Of a stretch of DNA of 64,000 bases, positions 52,671 to 60,948 are shown piece after piece. Origin of the DNA: Hymenobacter sp. YIM 151500-1 (GTDB lineage Bacteria; Bacteroidota; Bacteroidia; Cytophagales; Hymenobacteraceae); assembly GCF_025979885.1 (NCBI RefSeq), contig NZ_CP110139.1, positions 372,001 to 436,000 of the forward strand, given 5' to 3'. A program made the translations under genes and the position numbers. Under the pieces are notes generated by a model that was not told where the DNA came from, searched no databases, and worked only from the letters and a program-made list of their open reading frames with translations. Each line of letters begins with the position of its first letter. The first letter of the stretch is position 1.

Positions 52671-53942
52671 TTACTGCGGAGGAGGAGAGGCCTCAGGGTC
52701 AGTGCTCAGCCCCAGGCGCCTGACCAGCGGGCCGATGGTGAGTCCCTGCCCGATGATGCTGAACACCACCACTACGTACGTAATGCCCACGAGCAAGTCG
52801 CGGGGCATGGTAGCGGGCAAGGACAACGCCAGGGCCACGGAAATGCCGCCCCGCAGCCCGCCCCAGGTGAGCACGGTGGTGCTGTGCGGGGCAAAGGTGC
52901 GGGTGCCGAGCCGCAGCAGCCCCAGCGGAATCGACACCGACACGAGCCGCGCCACCAGCACCACCGCCACGGCCAGCACGCCGGCCAGCACAAAGTGGCG
53001 GGTGATGTGCAGCACCAGCATTTCCAGCCCAATGAGCACGAACAGCACCGCATTCAGCACTTCGTCCAGCAGCTCCCAAAACTTGTCGAGGTACTCGCGG
53101 GTGCGGTCCGACACGTTGCCGGCGCGGCTGTAGTGGCCCACCAGCAGCCCGGCCATCACCATGGCCAGCGGCCCCGACGTGTGCAGCCACGCCGCCAGCG
53201 CCGTGCCGCCCGCTACCAGAGCCAGGGTCAGCAGCACCTCGGTCTGGTAATGGTCGATAGTGCGCAAAAGCCAAGCGGTGCCGTAGCCCAAAGCCGCACC
53301 CAGCACCAAGCCGCCTACCGCCTCGCGCACAAACAGCCAGACTATTTGTAAGGGCTGCACGGCGTCGTAGCCCAGCGCGGCCACTTCAAATACGCTCACG
53401 AACACCACCACGCCCACGCCATCATTAAACAGCGACTCGCCCACAATCTTGGTTTCCATCTCCTTGGGAATGTTGGCTTTAGTCAGGATGCCCAGCACGG
53501 CAATGGGGTCGGTGGGCGAGATAAGGGCGCCGAACAGCAGGCAGTGGATAAAGTCGGTGGGCAGGCCCAGCAGCGGGAGTCCCACGTACATGGCCGTCGC
53601 CACCACTACCGTCGACAGCAAAGTGCCGGCCGTGGCCAGCACGCCTACTGGCCAGCGCAGCCGCTCCAGGCGGCGCGTATCGACATGGATGGCGCCGGCA
53701 AACAGCAGGAAACTCAGCAGCACTTGCATCAGCAGGGTGTCGAAGTCGAGCCGGGCCACCAGCGCCACCACGGCCAGCACCGGCGTCACGCCCATTCGCC
53801 CCAACGCCACCAGCCCCAGCGACAACACCAGCGCCAGCACCATCAGCCCAATAGCGCTGGGCAGGTGCAGAAAGCGGTGGTTGAGGTAGCCAAAGCCCGC
53901 CGCCACCAGCAGCAGCAGCGCAAATGCGTTGTAGAGTTCCAA
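52671..53942 (-). CDS. Cation:proton antiporter (CPA1 Na+/H+ exchanger type)
   Basis: A 423-residue membrane protein with about 12 transmembrane segments. The CPA1 signature SPTDPIAVLGILTKANIP and the following GESLFNDGVGVVVF are present (about residues 141-180), holding the ND pair of the ion-binding site. There is no cytoplasmic RCK/TrkA-C domain after the last helix. It exports Na+ (or K+/Li+) in exchange for protons to maintain pH and ion balance. The frame starts at the ATG at 53942 and the GNAT and phosphoesterase genes lie downstream. Confidence 0.9.
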   Translation of the reverse strand: MELYNAFALLLLVAAGFGYLNHRFLHLPSAIGLMVLALVLSLGLVALGRMGVTPVLAVVALVARLDFDTLLMQVLLSFLLFAGAIHVDTRRLERLRWPVGVLATAGTLLSTVVVATAMYVGLPLLGLPTDFIHCLLFGALISPTDPIAVLGILTKANIPKEMETKIVGESLFNDGVGVVVFVSVFEVAALGYDAVQPLQIVWLFVREAVGGLVLGAALGYGTAWLLRTIDHYQTEVLLTLALVAGGTALAAWLHTSGPLAMVMAGLLVGHYSRAGNVSDRTREYLDKFWELLDEVLNAVLFVLIGLEMLVLHITRHFVLAGVLAVAVVLVARLVSVSIPLGLLRLGTRTFAPHSTTVLTWGGLRGGISVALALSLPATMPRDLLVGITYVVVVFSIIGQGLTIGPLVRRLGLSTDPEASPPPQ

Positions 53943-54006
53943 GCGGGAGAGGTGAGGAGGTGAAAAAGTGAGAAGGTGATGGAGTGAAGAGGTAATAAAC
54001 CAGGTA

Positions 54007-54101
54007 TCATCTAAAGCTGGCGAAGGCCCTCCCCCGCTCGAACGAACCGTTCTGCCGTTCCGTCGTTCGGGCGGGGGAGGGCCTTCGCCAGCTTTAGATG
54101 A
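54007..54101. repeat. 40-bp inverted repeat with GGCGAAGGCCCTCCCCC arms
   Basis: Arms 54007-54047 and about 54061-54101 (TCATCTAAAGCTGGCGAAGG and GCCCTCCCCCGCTCGAACGA) are nearly perfect reverse complements around a short loop. 'gaggtgag' words precede it at 53946-53995, of the type seen at 24475. It separates the antiporter from the threonine aldolase gene upstream. Confidence 0.88.
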
Positions 54102-54113
54102 CCAGTAGAAACG

Positions 54114-55148
54114 TTACAACGCCAGTTCTTGCAGCGTGGTTATCACGCGGTTCACCATGGCGTCGTCTACGTCGAGGTGGGTGACGAAGCGGACGGTTTG
54201 CGGCCCGAAGGCGGCGGCCCGGATGCCGTGCTGCTCCAGCCGGGCCAGAAACTGCTCGGCCGGAACCTCGTCGCGTAGCCGGAAGATGACTAGGTTTGTT
54301 TCCGGGGCCAGCACCTCGGCCACGGAGGGCAGGGCCGCCAGCGCGTCGCCCAGCTGCCGGGCGCGGCGGTGGTCGTCGGTCAGGCGCTCCACGTGGTGAT
54401 CCAGGGCGTAGAGGCCGGCGGCGGCCAGGTAGCCGGCCTGCCGCATCCCCCCGCCCATCACCTTGCGGATGCGCTTGCACTTCTGCACCAGCGCCCGGCT
54501 GCCCAGCAGCACCGAGCCCACCGGCGCCCCCAGCCCCTTGCTCAGGCACACCGAAATGGTATCGAACAGGCGGCCGTACTCGGCGGTCGGCTGGCCGGTG
54601 GCGGCCAGGGCGTTGAAGATGCGGGCCCCGTCGAGGTGGAGGGCAATGCCGTGGCGGCGGGCCACCTCATGGATGGCTTCCAGGGTGGGCAGGTCGTAGC
54701 AGGAGCCGCCGCCGCGGTTGTGGGTGTTTTCCAGCGAAATCAGCCGCGTAATGGGGTAGTGCAGGTTGTCGGGGCGGATGGCGGCCTCCACCTGCGCGGC
54801 CGTGAGGCGGCCCCGCTCACCGGGCAGCAGGGCCACCGAGGCGCTGGAGTGAAAGGCCACGCCGCCCGCTTCCCAGAGGTAGATGTGGGAGTTCTGCTCG
54901 CAGATAACCTCCGACAGGGGCTCGGTGTGGGCCTTGATGGCAATTTGGTTGGTCATGGTGCCCGAGGGGCAGAACAGGCCGGCTTCCAGGCCAAACCGGG
55001 CGGCAGCTTCCTGCTCCAGGGCCCGCACGGTGGGGTCCTCCTCGTACACGTCGTCGCCGACGGGGGCGCGGAACATGGCCTCGAGCATGGCGGGGGTGGG
55101 GCGCGTCACGGTGTCGGAGCGCAGGTCTATCGGGGCGGGGTGGGTCAT
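54114..55148 (-). CDS. ltaE: Threonine aldolase family protein (low-specificity L-threonine aldolase)
   Basis: A 344-residue PLP enzyme of fold type I. The lysine that forms the Schiff base is K204 in VCLSKGLGAP; other landmarks are FCPSGTMTNQIA (59-70), LENTHNRGGG (139-148) and HLDGARIFNA (171-180), which carries the PLP-binding aspartate. It splits L-threonine or allo-threonine into glycine and acetaldehyde. The start ATG at 55148 has a TAAATTTG promoter-like box at 55187-55194 upstream. It is divergent from the 56-residue gene. Confidence 0.9.
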   Translation of the reverse strand: MTHPAPIDLRSDTVTRPTPAMLEAMFRAPVGDDVYEEDPTVRALEQEAAARFGLEAGLFCPSGTMTNQIAIKAHTEPLSEVICEQNSHIYLWEAGGVAFHSSASVALLPGERGRLTAAQVEAAIRPDNLHYPITRLISLENTHNRGGGSCYDLPTLEAIHEVARRHGIALHLDGARIFNALAATGQPTAEYGRLFDTISVCLSKGLGAPVGSVLLGSRALVQKCKRIRKVMGGGMRQAGYLAAAGLYALDHHVERLTDDHRRARQLGDALAALPSVAEVLAPETNLVIFRLRDEVPAEQFLARLEQHGIRAAAFGPQTVRFVTHLDVDDAMVNRVITTLQELAL

Positions 55149-55186
55149 GCGAAAGGAATAGGAAAAGCGGGAAAGGTTTCCCGTTT

Positions 55187-55207
55187 CAAATTTAACCCTT
55201 ACTTTTG
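55187..55207. promoter_or_regulatory. Divergent -7 boxes between threonine aldolase and the 56-residue gene
   Basis: On the minus strand TAAATTTG (55194-55187) faces the threonine aldolase gene. On the plus strand TACTTTTG (55200-55207) faces the small gene, with TTTC (55177-55180) 19 bp before it, close to the -33 TTTG. The two promoters lie back to back within 21 bp. Confidence 0.5.
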
Positions 55208-55246
55208 CGCCTCATTACCTGAACGACGTAAACCGACCCGGAAAAA

Positions 55247-55417
55247 ATGAGCGTTACCCGTCTGAAGCGGAAGCACCGCAAGAACATTGCCCGCGCCAAC
55301 AACAAGCAGCGCGTTATCAAGCAACTGCTGCTAACCCCCGTTCTGAAGAACGTGGACATCGAAGAGCTGAAATCCCGCTTCGCCAACAAGCCCGCCCAGA
55401 CCGAAGCCGCTGCCTAA
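55247..55417 (+). CDS. 56-residue basic protein, probably a conserved small ORF
   Basis: The reading frame ATG 55247 to TAA 55415-55417 encodes MSVTRLKRKHRKNIARANNK followed by QRVIKQLLLTPVLKNVDIEE and an Ala/Lys-rich end. It has an A-rich ribosome-binding leader, its own -7 box 40 bp upstream and a rho-independent terminator 64 bp downstream. Half of the first 27 residues are Arg, Lys, Asn or His, as in ribosome- or nucleic-acid-associated small proteins. I believe similar proteins occur in other Cytophagales, but no function is known to me. Confidence 0.75.
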   Translation: MSVTRLKRKHRKNIARANNKQRVIKQLLLTPVLKNVDIEELKSRFANKPAQTEAAA

Positions 55418-55480
55418 GCCGCAGCCTTCCCGTCTGACGCACCTACCCCCGGTGTCGGTGGGTTTTCAGTCAGAAATCAC

Positions 55481-55515
55481 AAAAGCGCCTTTCCTATAGC
55501 AGGAAAGGCGCTTTT
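55481..55515 (+). terminator. Rho-independent terminator of the 56-residue gene
   Basis: The perfect stem AAAAGCGCCTTTCCT/AGGAAAGGCGCTTTT with a 5-nt loop ends in TTTT. It can also act on the minus strand because it is flanked by AAAA. Confidence 0.88.
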
Positions 55516-55520
55516 GCTTG

Positions 55521-55601
55521 AGCTACAAGCTGTAAGCCGCAAGCTACAAGCTGATGTTCAGGTGCCAGCACAGAGCTTGTAGCTTGCGGCTTACAGCTTG
55601 C
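55521..55601. repeat. Inverted repeat of 'agctacaagctgtaagcc' words
   Basis: Arms 55521-55550 and 55573-55601 share AGCTACAAGCTGTAAGCCGC with its complement around a 22-nt loop. Same word family as 4506-4585 and 28194-28321. It ends 4 bp from the stop of the phosphodiesterase gene. Confidence 0.82.
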
Positions 55602-55605
55602 CGCT

Positions 55606-56100
55606 CTACTTCGGTCCTAGCTCCACGGCTTGCAGCTGCTGCACTTTGCCATCGGCTACCTCGAACCGAAGCAGAGTGCGCACTTTGTGGAAACCGTGGC
55701 GGCCAGCGGCGCCGGGGTTGAGGTGGAGCAGGCCCAGGCGCGGGTCGGGCATGACTTTGAGAATGTGGGAGTGCCCGCTGATGAACAAGCCCGGCCGGTG
55801 CTCGTGCAGCAGGGGCCGGGCCGCGGGGCTGTAGTGGCCGGGGTAGCCGCCGATGTGAGTGATGAGCACGGCCAAGCCCTCTACCGAAAACGCCTGCACC
55901 AGAGGCTGTGTCAGGCGCACGTCGCGGCCGTCGATGTTGCCGTACACCCCACGCAGCGGCGCCACCGCCGCCAGTTGCTCCACCACGGCCGCCGTACCGA
56001 AGTCGCCGGCGTGCCAGATTTCGTCGCAACCGCGCAAATGGTGCAGGATTCGGTCGTCGAGGTAGCTGTGGGTGTCAGAAAGCAGGCCAATTTTTTTCAT
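55606..56100 (-). CDS. Metallophosphoesterase, YfcE/MJ0936-like phosphodiesterase
   Basis: A 164-residue protein with the motifs LLSDTHSYLDD (5-15), HAGDFG (35-40), GNIDGRD (55-61), THIGGYPG (about 80-87) and SGHSHI (about 113-118), the small YfcE-type family that hydrolyses phosphodiesters. The physiological substrate is unknown. The gene is surrounded by repeats: the inverted repeat at 55521-55601 after its stop and the element at 56101-56400 before its start. The start ATG at 56100 is well supported. Confidence 0.87.
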   Translation of the reverse strand: MKKIGLLSDTHSYLDDRILHHLRGCDEIWHAGDFGTAAVVEQLAAVAPLRGVYGNIDGRDVRLTQPLVQAFSVEGLAVLITHIGGYPGHYSPAARPLLHEHRPGLFISGHSHILKVMPDPRLGLLHLNPGAAGRHGFHKVRTLLRFEVADGKVQQLQAVELGPK

Positions 56101-56400
56101 AGGGTCTCAGGGACTTGGGGGCTTAGGATCTTGGAGGACGTTCTATTGAAGCTGTTTGGAAGTCGCCAGACCGTCATGCTTCATCTGGCGTCCGCTTGTC
56201 GAAGCATCTCTACCGCTTCGTCTGCACGTGATGAGAGTTACCCTCAATAGAGATGCTTCGCGGGGCTCAGCATGACGTTCCGGTATGTTTTAGACGACTT
56301 CCTAAACAGCTTCACTGTCATTCTGATTACGTGGTATACCGCCTACGCGGTATAGCATCTAAGACCCCAAGCCCCTAAGCCCCCAAGACCCTAAATACAA
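56101..56400. repeat. Double-layered inverted repeat upstream of the Nudix-like gene
   Basis: The outer arms are 'ctaagaccccaagcccc' words (56101-56140 and 56352-56396). Inside lies a member of the GTCATGCTGAGC family (about 56172-56280) whose left side carries the CGTCATGCTTCATCTGGCGT 24-mer shared with 5546 and 58380. The element fills most of the gap from 56101 to 56521. Confidence 0.75.
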
Positions 56401-56521
56401 CACAACGGCTGACATCCCGTATCTTGCCCGACTACGGGTATACTTTCGTTTCCCGCGAAATATGCTGTGCTTTGCAGCCTTGCCCCTAGATGTTTGTGCT
56501 CCTCCCGCAGAATACCCCGCG

Positions 56522-57223
56522 ATGAACGTCTTCATCAATGACATCCCGCTGATTATCAAAAAGAACAGCGAGAAAATCTACAAGCACCGCTACGACCTGA
56601 TTTTGGGGCCGGAGGACGAATTTACTTCCAAAGACCTGGTGGGCGACGTGCTGGTGCGCGACGTCACGGATGTGTTTATCGACCGGCTGCTGCGGTTGAT
56701 GGAAGTAAAGAAACTCAAGAAGCTGAAGTCGCTGACGCTGCTGGCCCGCAAGAAAAAGCGGCTGATTCTGCACCTCAAAGACCAGTTCAAGATTGTAAAA
56801 GCCGCCGGTGGCCTAGTGGTAAAGGAAGGGCTGGTGCTGATGATTTACCGCCTCGGCAAGTGGGATCTGCCCAAGGGCAAGCTGAAAAAGGACGAGGACC
56901 CGGCCCTGGGCGCCCTGCGCGAAGTGGAGGAGGAGTGCAACATCAAGATTGAGCTGGGCGAGCAGCTACCCAGCACCTGGCACTCCTACGCCTACAACGG
57001 CAACAAGATCCTGAAGAAAACCAACTGGTACGTCATGCGCTGCCTCGACGACACGCTGATGAAGCCCCAGGCCGAGGAATACATCGAAGAAGTGCGCTGG
57101 ATGACGCCCCAGGAGGCCCTGGGCGTGCTCCACGAGTCATACGCCAGCATTGCGCTGGTGGTGCGTCACTACCTCAGCGAAACCGCCGGCGCCACCCCCG
57201 CCGACAAAGAGTCGGCCCAGTAA
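56522..57223 (+). CDS. Nudix-domain hydrolase with N-terminal extension
   Basis: A 233-residue protein started at the ATG at 56522 (MNVFINDIPLII). Residues 1-100 are a charged extension with strands and a basic helix (KKLKKLKSLTLLARKKKR). The Nudix box occupies about 130-152: GKLKKDEDPALGALREVEEEC, matching GX5EX7REUXEEXGU except that the last glycine is asparagine. Metal-binding glutamates are kept, so catalysis is likely, on a nucleoside diphosphate derivative of unknown identity. The extension-plus-Nudix type is common in Bacteroidota. Confidence 0.85.
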   Translation: MNVFINDIPLIIKKNSEKIYKHRYDLILGPEDEFTSKDLVGDVLVRDVTDVFIDRLLRLMEVKKLKKLKSLTLLARKKKRLILHLKDQFKIVKAAGGLVVKEGLVLMIYRLGKWDLPKGKLKKDEDPALGALREVEEECNIKIELGEQLPSTWHSYAYNGNKILKKTNWYVMRCLDDTLMKPQAEEYIEEVRWMTPQEALGVLHESYASIALVVRHYLSETAGATPADKESAQ

Positions 57224-57257
57224 CCCACGCGCGAGTACCAGTTAGTACAGTTTCTTG

Positions 57258-57740
57258 ATGCATTTTCTACGCTTTGCCTGTTTAGCGGCGCTGGCGGCAG
57301 CCACGGCCTGCACCGGCTCTCAAACCGCCTCCGAAATCGGCTCCCCGGCCGTTAGTCGCGCCGAAACTATCATGCCCCTTGGCACCCTCAACGCACCCGC
57401 GTTACTCGGCAGCACCATTGACCAAGTACGGCGCAGCCTGGGGGCGCCCCGCGAAGCCAAAGCCCAGAAAGTGGGCCTTGAACCCACCCCCGAGCAGCTG
57501 AAAGCCACCAAAGGCGAAGCTTGGGTAAACACGTTTGAAAAGAGCGGCACTACCATTATCGTCACCTTCGACGCCCGCAGCCGCAAAGTGCGCGACCTGG
57601 TGCTGATGGGCGAAGACGAGGACAAACTACTGTACCTGGGCAACCTCGACCTCGATGCTCCTGAGTATCAGGTGTTGCCCGTTGCTAATCCCAAAAACGA
57701 CCGGCAGCTCATGGGCCTACGCGTGGTGCCCAAAAAGTAA
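57258..57740 (+). CDS. Hypothetical lipoprotein
   Basis: A 160-residue protein started at the ATG at 57258 (a TTG one codon earlier is less likely). The signal peptide ends with LAAATAC, Cys18. The mature part contains LLGSTIDQVRRSLGAPREAKAQ, a pattern recalling SmpA/BamE-like small folds (helix then G-x-P turn), and VTFDARSRKVRDLVLMGEDED. That similarity is weak. It is close behind the Nudix gene (34 bp) and probably on the same transcript. The name cannot be given with confidence. Confidence 0.68.
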   Translation: MHFLRFACLAALAAATACTGSQTASEIGSPAVSRAETIMPLGTLNAPALLGSTIDQVRRSLGAPREAKAQKVGLEPTPEQLKATKGEAWVNTFEKSGTTIIVTFDARSRKVRDLVLMGEDEDKLLYLGNLDLDAPEYQVLPVANPKNDRQLMGLRVVPKK

Positions 57741-57858
57741 GAGCTGCGCTCCGATACGTAAGCCTCACCCCCGAATCTTCCCCCGCGAGGTGGGCCGGGG
57801 GTGGGGCTGCCTGTGGATTAGCCGATAGGCTATACTGTGTTCCGCAAAACTGCTCTCG

Positions 57859-58326
57859 TCACTGCTCTGGGCGGGGCGGCAGGGCGAACGGCACGAAATC
57901 GTCCACGTTGCCGCCGAAGCGGTGAATTTCGCGGATGATGGTGCTGCTGATGGCGGCCAGGGTGGGGGAGGTAATTAGAAAGACGGTTTCCAGGTCCGGG
58001 TTGAGGTGGCGGTTGGCCTGGGCAATGGTGTTTTCGTACTCGAAGTCGGTGGTGTTGCGCAGGCCCCGCAGCAGAAACCGGGCCCCGGTGTGGCGGGCGA
58101 AATCGGCAGTGAGGCCCTTGTAGGTGCGCACCAGCACGCGAGGCTCCTCCCGAAATACCTCGGCTATCAGCTCCTGCATCTGCTCCACCGGCAGGTAGCG
58201 CTGCTTGCTGCTGTTGTTGCCGATGGCTACAATCACCTGGTCAAACAACTCCACCCCGCGGCGCACCACGTCCAGATGACCATTAGTAAACGGGTCGAAA
58301 GAGCCGGGAAACAGGGCGATGCGCAT
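57859..58326 (-). CDS. coaD: Pantetheine-phosphate adenylyltransferase (CoaD)
   Basis: A 155-residue nucleotidyltransferase that transfers AMP from ATP to 4'-phosphopantetheine, the fourth step of coenzyme A synthesis. The (T/S)xxH motif region FPGSFDPFTNGHLDVVRRG (7-25, catalytic H17) and the C-terminal ISSTIIREIHRFGGNV, corresponding to the ISST(L/M)VRE motif, are present. It is convergent with the lipoprotein gene. The downstream repeat-rich gap separates it from the DUF3822 gene, with which it is often grouped in Bacteroidota. Confidence 0.95.
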   Translation of the reverse strand: MRIALFPGSFDPFTNGHLDVVRRGVELFDQVIVAIGNNSSKQRYLPVEQMQELIAEVFREEPRVLVRTYKGLTADFARHTGARFLLRGLRNTTDFEYENTIAQANRHLNPDLETVFLITSPTLAAISSTIIREIHRFGGNVDDFVPFALPPRPEQ

Positions 58327-58545
58327 GGTAGGGGCTTGGGGTCTTGGGGACTTAGGGGCTTAGAACTGTACCAGTAGCCCGTCATGCTTTATCTGGCGTC
58401 CGCGAAGTCGAACCGAAGGAAGGCGAAGCCAAGCATCTCTCCTTCTGGCTAACTCCTGACGCTTGTTCAACGAAGTGGGAGAGATGCTTGGCTTCGCCTT
58501 CCTTCGGTTCGACTTCGCCTCCGGCTCCGCTCCGCATGACGTACC
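58327..58545. repeat. Composite repeats upstream of coaD
   Basis: 'ggggcttggggtcttgggg' words (58330-58366, single arm) are followed by a long inverted repeat of the GTCATGCTGAGC family (58380-58545). The latter has an inserted block GAAGTCGAACCGAAGGAAGG in both arms and starts with the 24-mer shared with 5546 and 56172. The element is entirely intergenic. Confidence 0.78.
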
Positions 58546-58551
58546 AGTGCT

Positions 58552-59430
58552 TCACTCGCACAAATGCAGGGCGTACAGCTCGAAGAAGCGGTACTCGAAC
58601 ACGTCGTTGAGGCGGTAGCTGTAGCCCAGGTCGAAGGGGCGGTTGCCGAAGCGGATATGGCGGATGTACTTGCGCAGGATGGTAAACAGCTCCGAGTCGT
58701 GCATCAGGTCGCCCCACACTACCACGGAGTCCTGGTCGGGGTTGAGCTGCAGCTCCTGCATCACCAGGATGGTGTAGTAGATAAGGTCTTCGGGAGTGCT
58801 GAAGGGAAAGACGTTGCAGAACTCCGGGCGCTTGTCGCGCACGGCCAGGATGGTTAGCTCCAGGTGGCCGATGCTGAGGTAGATGCGCCGCGCGCCGCCT
58901 TGCTCACTCTGGTGGACTACGCCTTCGAGCAGGGCGCTGGTTTGGTGCAGCAGCCGGCCCTGCGGATAGATGCGCCGAAACCAATCGGCCAGGTTTTTCT
59001 CGGCCGCAAACACGCTCACCAGGTCCAGGCTGGCGTGCTGGTAGTGCTGCACGGTTTCGTGCTGCAAGTCGGGGGCGTGGTGCAGGCGCAGGTAGGGTTC
59101 CTCGTCGCCGGGCCGAAACAGCGGGGCCGGCAGCTGGGTGAAAAAGCGGTTCTGCACGGCCAGCCGCACGTGGTTCCAGCCGGTCTGGCCCACCAGGTCG
59201 TGCTGGCTGGCCAGGGCCTGCAGCTGCCCGGCCAGGGAGCTGGCCGTGGTGGGCGCGTAATCTTCCAGCACCACAAACTTGTTGCGGCGCACGTCGGCCA
59301 CGCCCAGGCGCAGGCCGGCGGGCCCGGCCGTCAGGTACAGGTTGTAGGAGGCCAGCTGGCCGGGGTCCAGCGTCTCGTCGCGCAGGCGGTGCAAGGCAAC
59401 CGGGGGCACGAGAGCGGTGGCGGCAGACAT
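58552..59430 (-). CDS. DUF3822 family protein
   Basis: A 292-residue protein from ATG 59430 (a GTG at 59460 would add ten residues). The sequence has an actin/hexokinase-like organisation: LYLTAGPAGLRLGVADVRRNKFVVLEDY near the N-terminus, a central VHQSEQGGARRIYLSIGHLELTILAV and a C-terminal IRFGNRPFDLGYSYRLNDVFEYRFFELYALHLCE. This is DUF3822, a Bacteroidota-specific family with an ASKHA-like fold by my reading. It is often found beside coaD, as here; function unknown. Confidence 0.83.
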   Translation of the reverse strand: MSAATALVPPVALHRLRDETLDPGQLASYNLYLTAGPAGLRLGVADVRRNKFVVLEDYAPTTASSLAGQLQALASQHDLVGQTGWNHVRLAVQNRFFTQLPAPLFRPGDEEPYLRLHHAPDLQHETVQHYQHASLDLVSVFAAEKNLADWFRRIYPQGRLLHQTSALLEGVVHQSEQGGARRIYLSIGHLELTILAVRDKRPEFCNVFPFSTPEDLIYYTILVMQELQLNPDQDSVVVWGDLMHDSELFTILRKYIRHIRFGNRPFDLGYSYRLNDVFEYRFFELYALHLCE

Positions 59431-59538
59431 AGGCTCAGCGGGTAAAGCGGAAACGGACACGAGCGGAAAGCAGCAGAAACGAGTTGAGCCGCTAAAGGTA
59501 CGAAAGCCGACCTTAGTGCTGCCTGCTAGCCAATAAGG

Positions 59539-60042
59539 CTACTGAAACCGGATTTGTGGAATAAATACGTCGTCGGTGCTGATGATGTCGCGCAGGACGG
59601 GGTGCACCTGGGCCGGGGGCAGCGCATGGAGCTGGCGCGGCGTGCAGAAGGCCACCTCGCTGAGTAGCTGCTGGTCGGGGCCGTGCTCGGGGTCGGAGCC
59701 CAGGCGGGGCACGGCGCTGGAGTGGCGCGGCGTCACTTCAAAGAACAGCTCCAGGGCTTGCAGCTCGGCCCGCTTAAACTCGTGCAGATGCAGAAAGCGC
59801 CCCACCGCTATTTCCAGACCAGTTTCTTCCCGAAACTCCCGCTCGAGGCAGTGGCGCAGGGTTTCGCCGAACTGCCAGCCCCCACCCGGCGGCGACCAAA
59901 ACGGCTGGCGGCCGGGCAGCAGGCCCCGGTGGGAGGTCAGCAGCAGGGCGCCCTCGTGCACCAGCAGGCCGCACACGCGCACCCGCGCCACGCCGGCGTA
60001 GGTGCCCAGCAGTGAGTCGATGGAAGATGTGCTATCAGTCAT
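59539..60042 (-). CDS. Nudix hydrolase
   Basis: A 167-residue protein with a full Nudix box: GGGWQFGETLRHCLEREFRE followed by ETGLEI (about residues 52-77), matching GX5EX7REUXEEXGU at each position. The upstream PFWSPPGGG is the usual strand before the box. Nudix enzymes hydrolyse nucleoside diphosphate derivatives; this one may be ADP-ribose or (d)NTP type, not decidable here. It lies alone on the minus strand, 108 bp upstream of the DUF3822 gene. Confidence 0.88.
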   Translation of the reverse strand: MTDSTSSIDSLLGTYAGVARVRVCGLLVHEGALLLTSHRGLLPGRQPFWSPPGGGWQFGETLRHCLEREFREETGLEIAVGRFLHLHEFKRAELQALELFFEVTPRHSSAVPRLGSDPEHGPDQQLLSEVAFCTPRQLHALPPAQVHPVLRDIISTDDVFIPQIRFQ

Positions 60043-60200
60043 GCAGATTAAAGAACAGGAGGCCGAAAGGTGCCGCCTGCAGTATGCCTACGGCAAAAGA
60101 AGCTGAGCAGCCACACCAACCAGCCAGCGCAGTTGCGGAGTACGGAGCCAGAGCTGGTTCTGGTGCGCAGCTTGGGTTTGCTACAGCCGAACTGCTGCCA

Positions 60201-60815
60201 CTACGCGGATCCTTCGGGAGCCGGCCAGACGGCAGCAGTCCGGCGGGCGGCCCGGCGCTGCCGCCAGCGGCGCAGGTGCACCAGCACCCACCCCACGGCA
60301 CCCACCGCCAGTGCGGCCACGAGCAAGGGCACCAGCAGCCCCAGCACCGTGCCCACAATGGCCAGCAGGTTTTCGGCCGTAGCCAGCACGGGGTTGCCCA
60401 GGCCGCCCGTGGTGGCCGTGGAGCCGGCCCGCAGCAGGGAGGTGCCGGTTTGGATGATGCCGGCCGTGCCGCCGCCCACCAGCACGCCCAGCCCCCAGCG
60501 TACCATGGGCGGCAGGTCGGGCAGGGCCGAGGTCATGAGCAGGGTGCCGGCAATAAAGGAGGCCGGACCCGTAATGGTGTCCAGCAGGTTGTCGACCACC
60601 GGCACGTAGTAGCCCAGGATTTCGGCCACCGTGGCCGTGCCCAGGGCGGCTACGGCCGGCCAGCTGCCCAGCCACTCGAAGCCCGCCGACGGCGTGAGGT
60701 AGCCAGTGCGGTAGGCAAGGCTGGCCGCCAGCAGGGGCACAAACACCCGAAAGCCGCTGCACGCGGCCAGGGCCAGGCCTAGCGCCCCGGCCAGGAGGTA
60801 GTTTATGTGTTCCAT
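60201..60815 (-). CDS. DUF4126 membrane protein
   Basis: A 204-residue protein started at the ATG at 60815; the frame is open further upstream but is the reverse of the thioesterase gene. It begins EHINYLLAGALGLALAACSGF, has SLAYRTGYLTPSAGFEWLGS, YYVPVVDNLLDTITGPASFIAG and WGLGVLVGGGTAGIIQ, and four to five transmembrane segments. This is the DUF4126 family, common in Bacteroidota and cyanobacteria; function unknown. It is divergent from the thioesterase gene. Confidence 0.82.
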   Translation of the reverse strand: MEHINYLLAGALGLALAACSGFRVFVPLLAASLAYRTGYLTPSAGFEWLGSWPAVAALGTATVAEILGYYVPVVDNLLDTITGPASFIAGTLLMTSALPDLPPMVRWGLGVLVGGGTAGIIQTGTSLLRAGSTATTGGLGNPVLATAENLLAIVGTVLGLLVPLLVAALAVGAVGWVLVHLRRWRQRRAARRTAAVWPAPEGSA

Positions 60816-60908
60816 AATGCTCAACGTGAGGTATTTTTCTGCCCGGTCGCTTGCAGGGGTACTGGCAGCCGGGGTGAAATTATTTCCAAAATATACACAA
60901 CTGCGCGG

Positions 60909-60941
60909 TTTGGTGGGGCGGGGCCCAGGCCAATACCTTTG
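60909..60941 (+). promoter_or_regulatory. Bacteroidota-type promoter of the thioesterase gene
   Basis: TTTG (60909-60912), a 21-bp spacer and TACCTTTG (60934-60941) form a full match to the consensus. The start codon follows after only 7 bp, so the transcript would be nearly leaderless. A single CTTCACC-type half-site (TTTCACCCC on the minus strand, about 60868-60880) is also present. Confidence 0.6.
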
Positions 60942-60948
60942 CCGCCGC

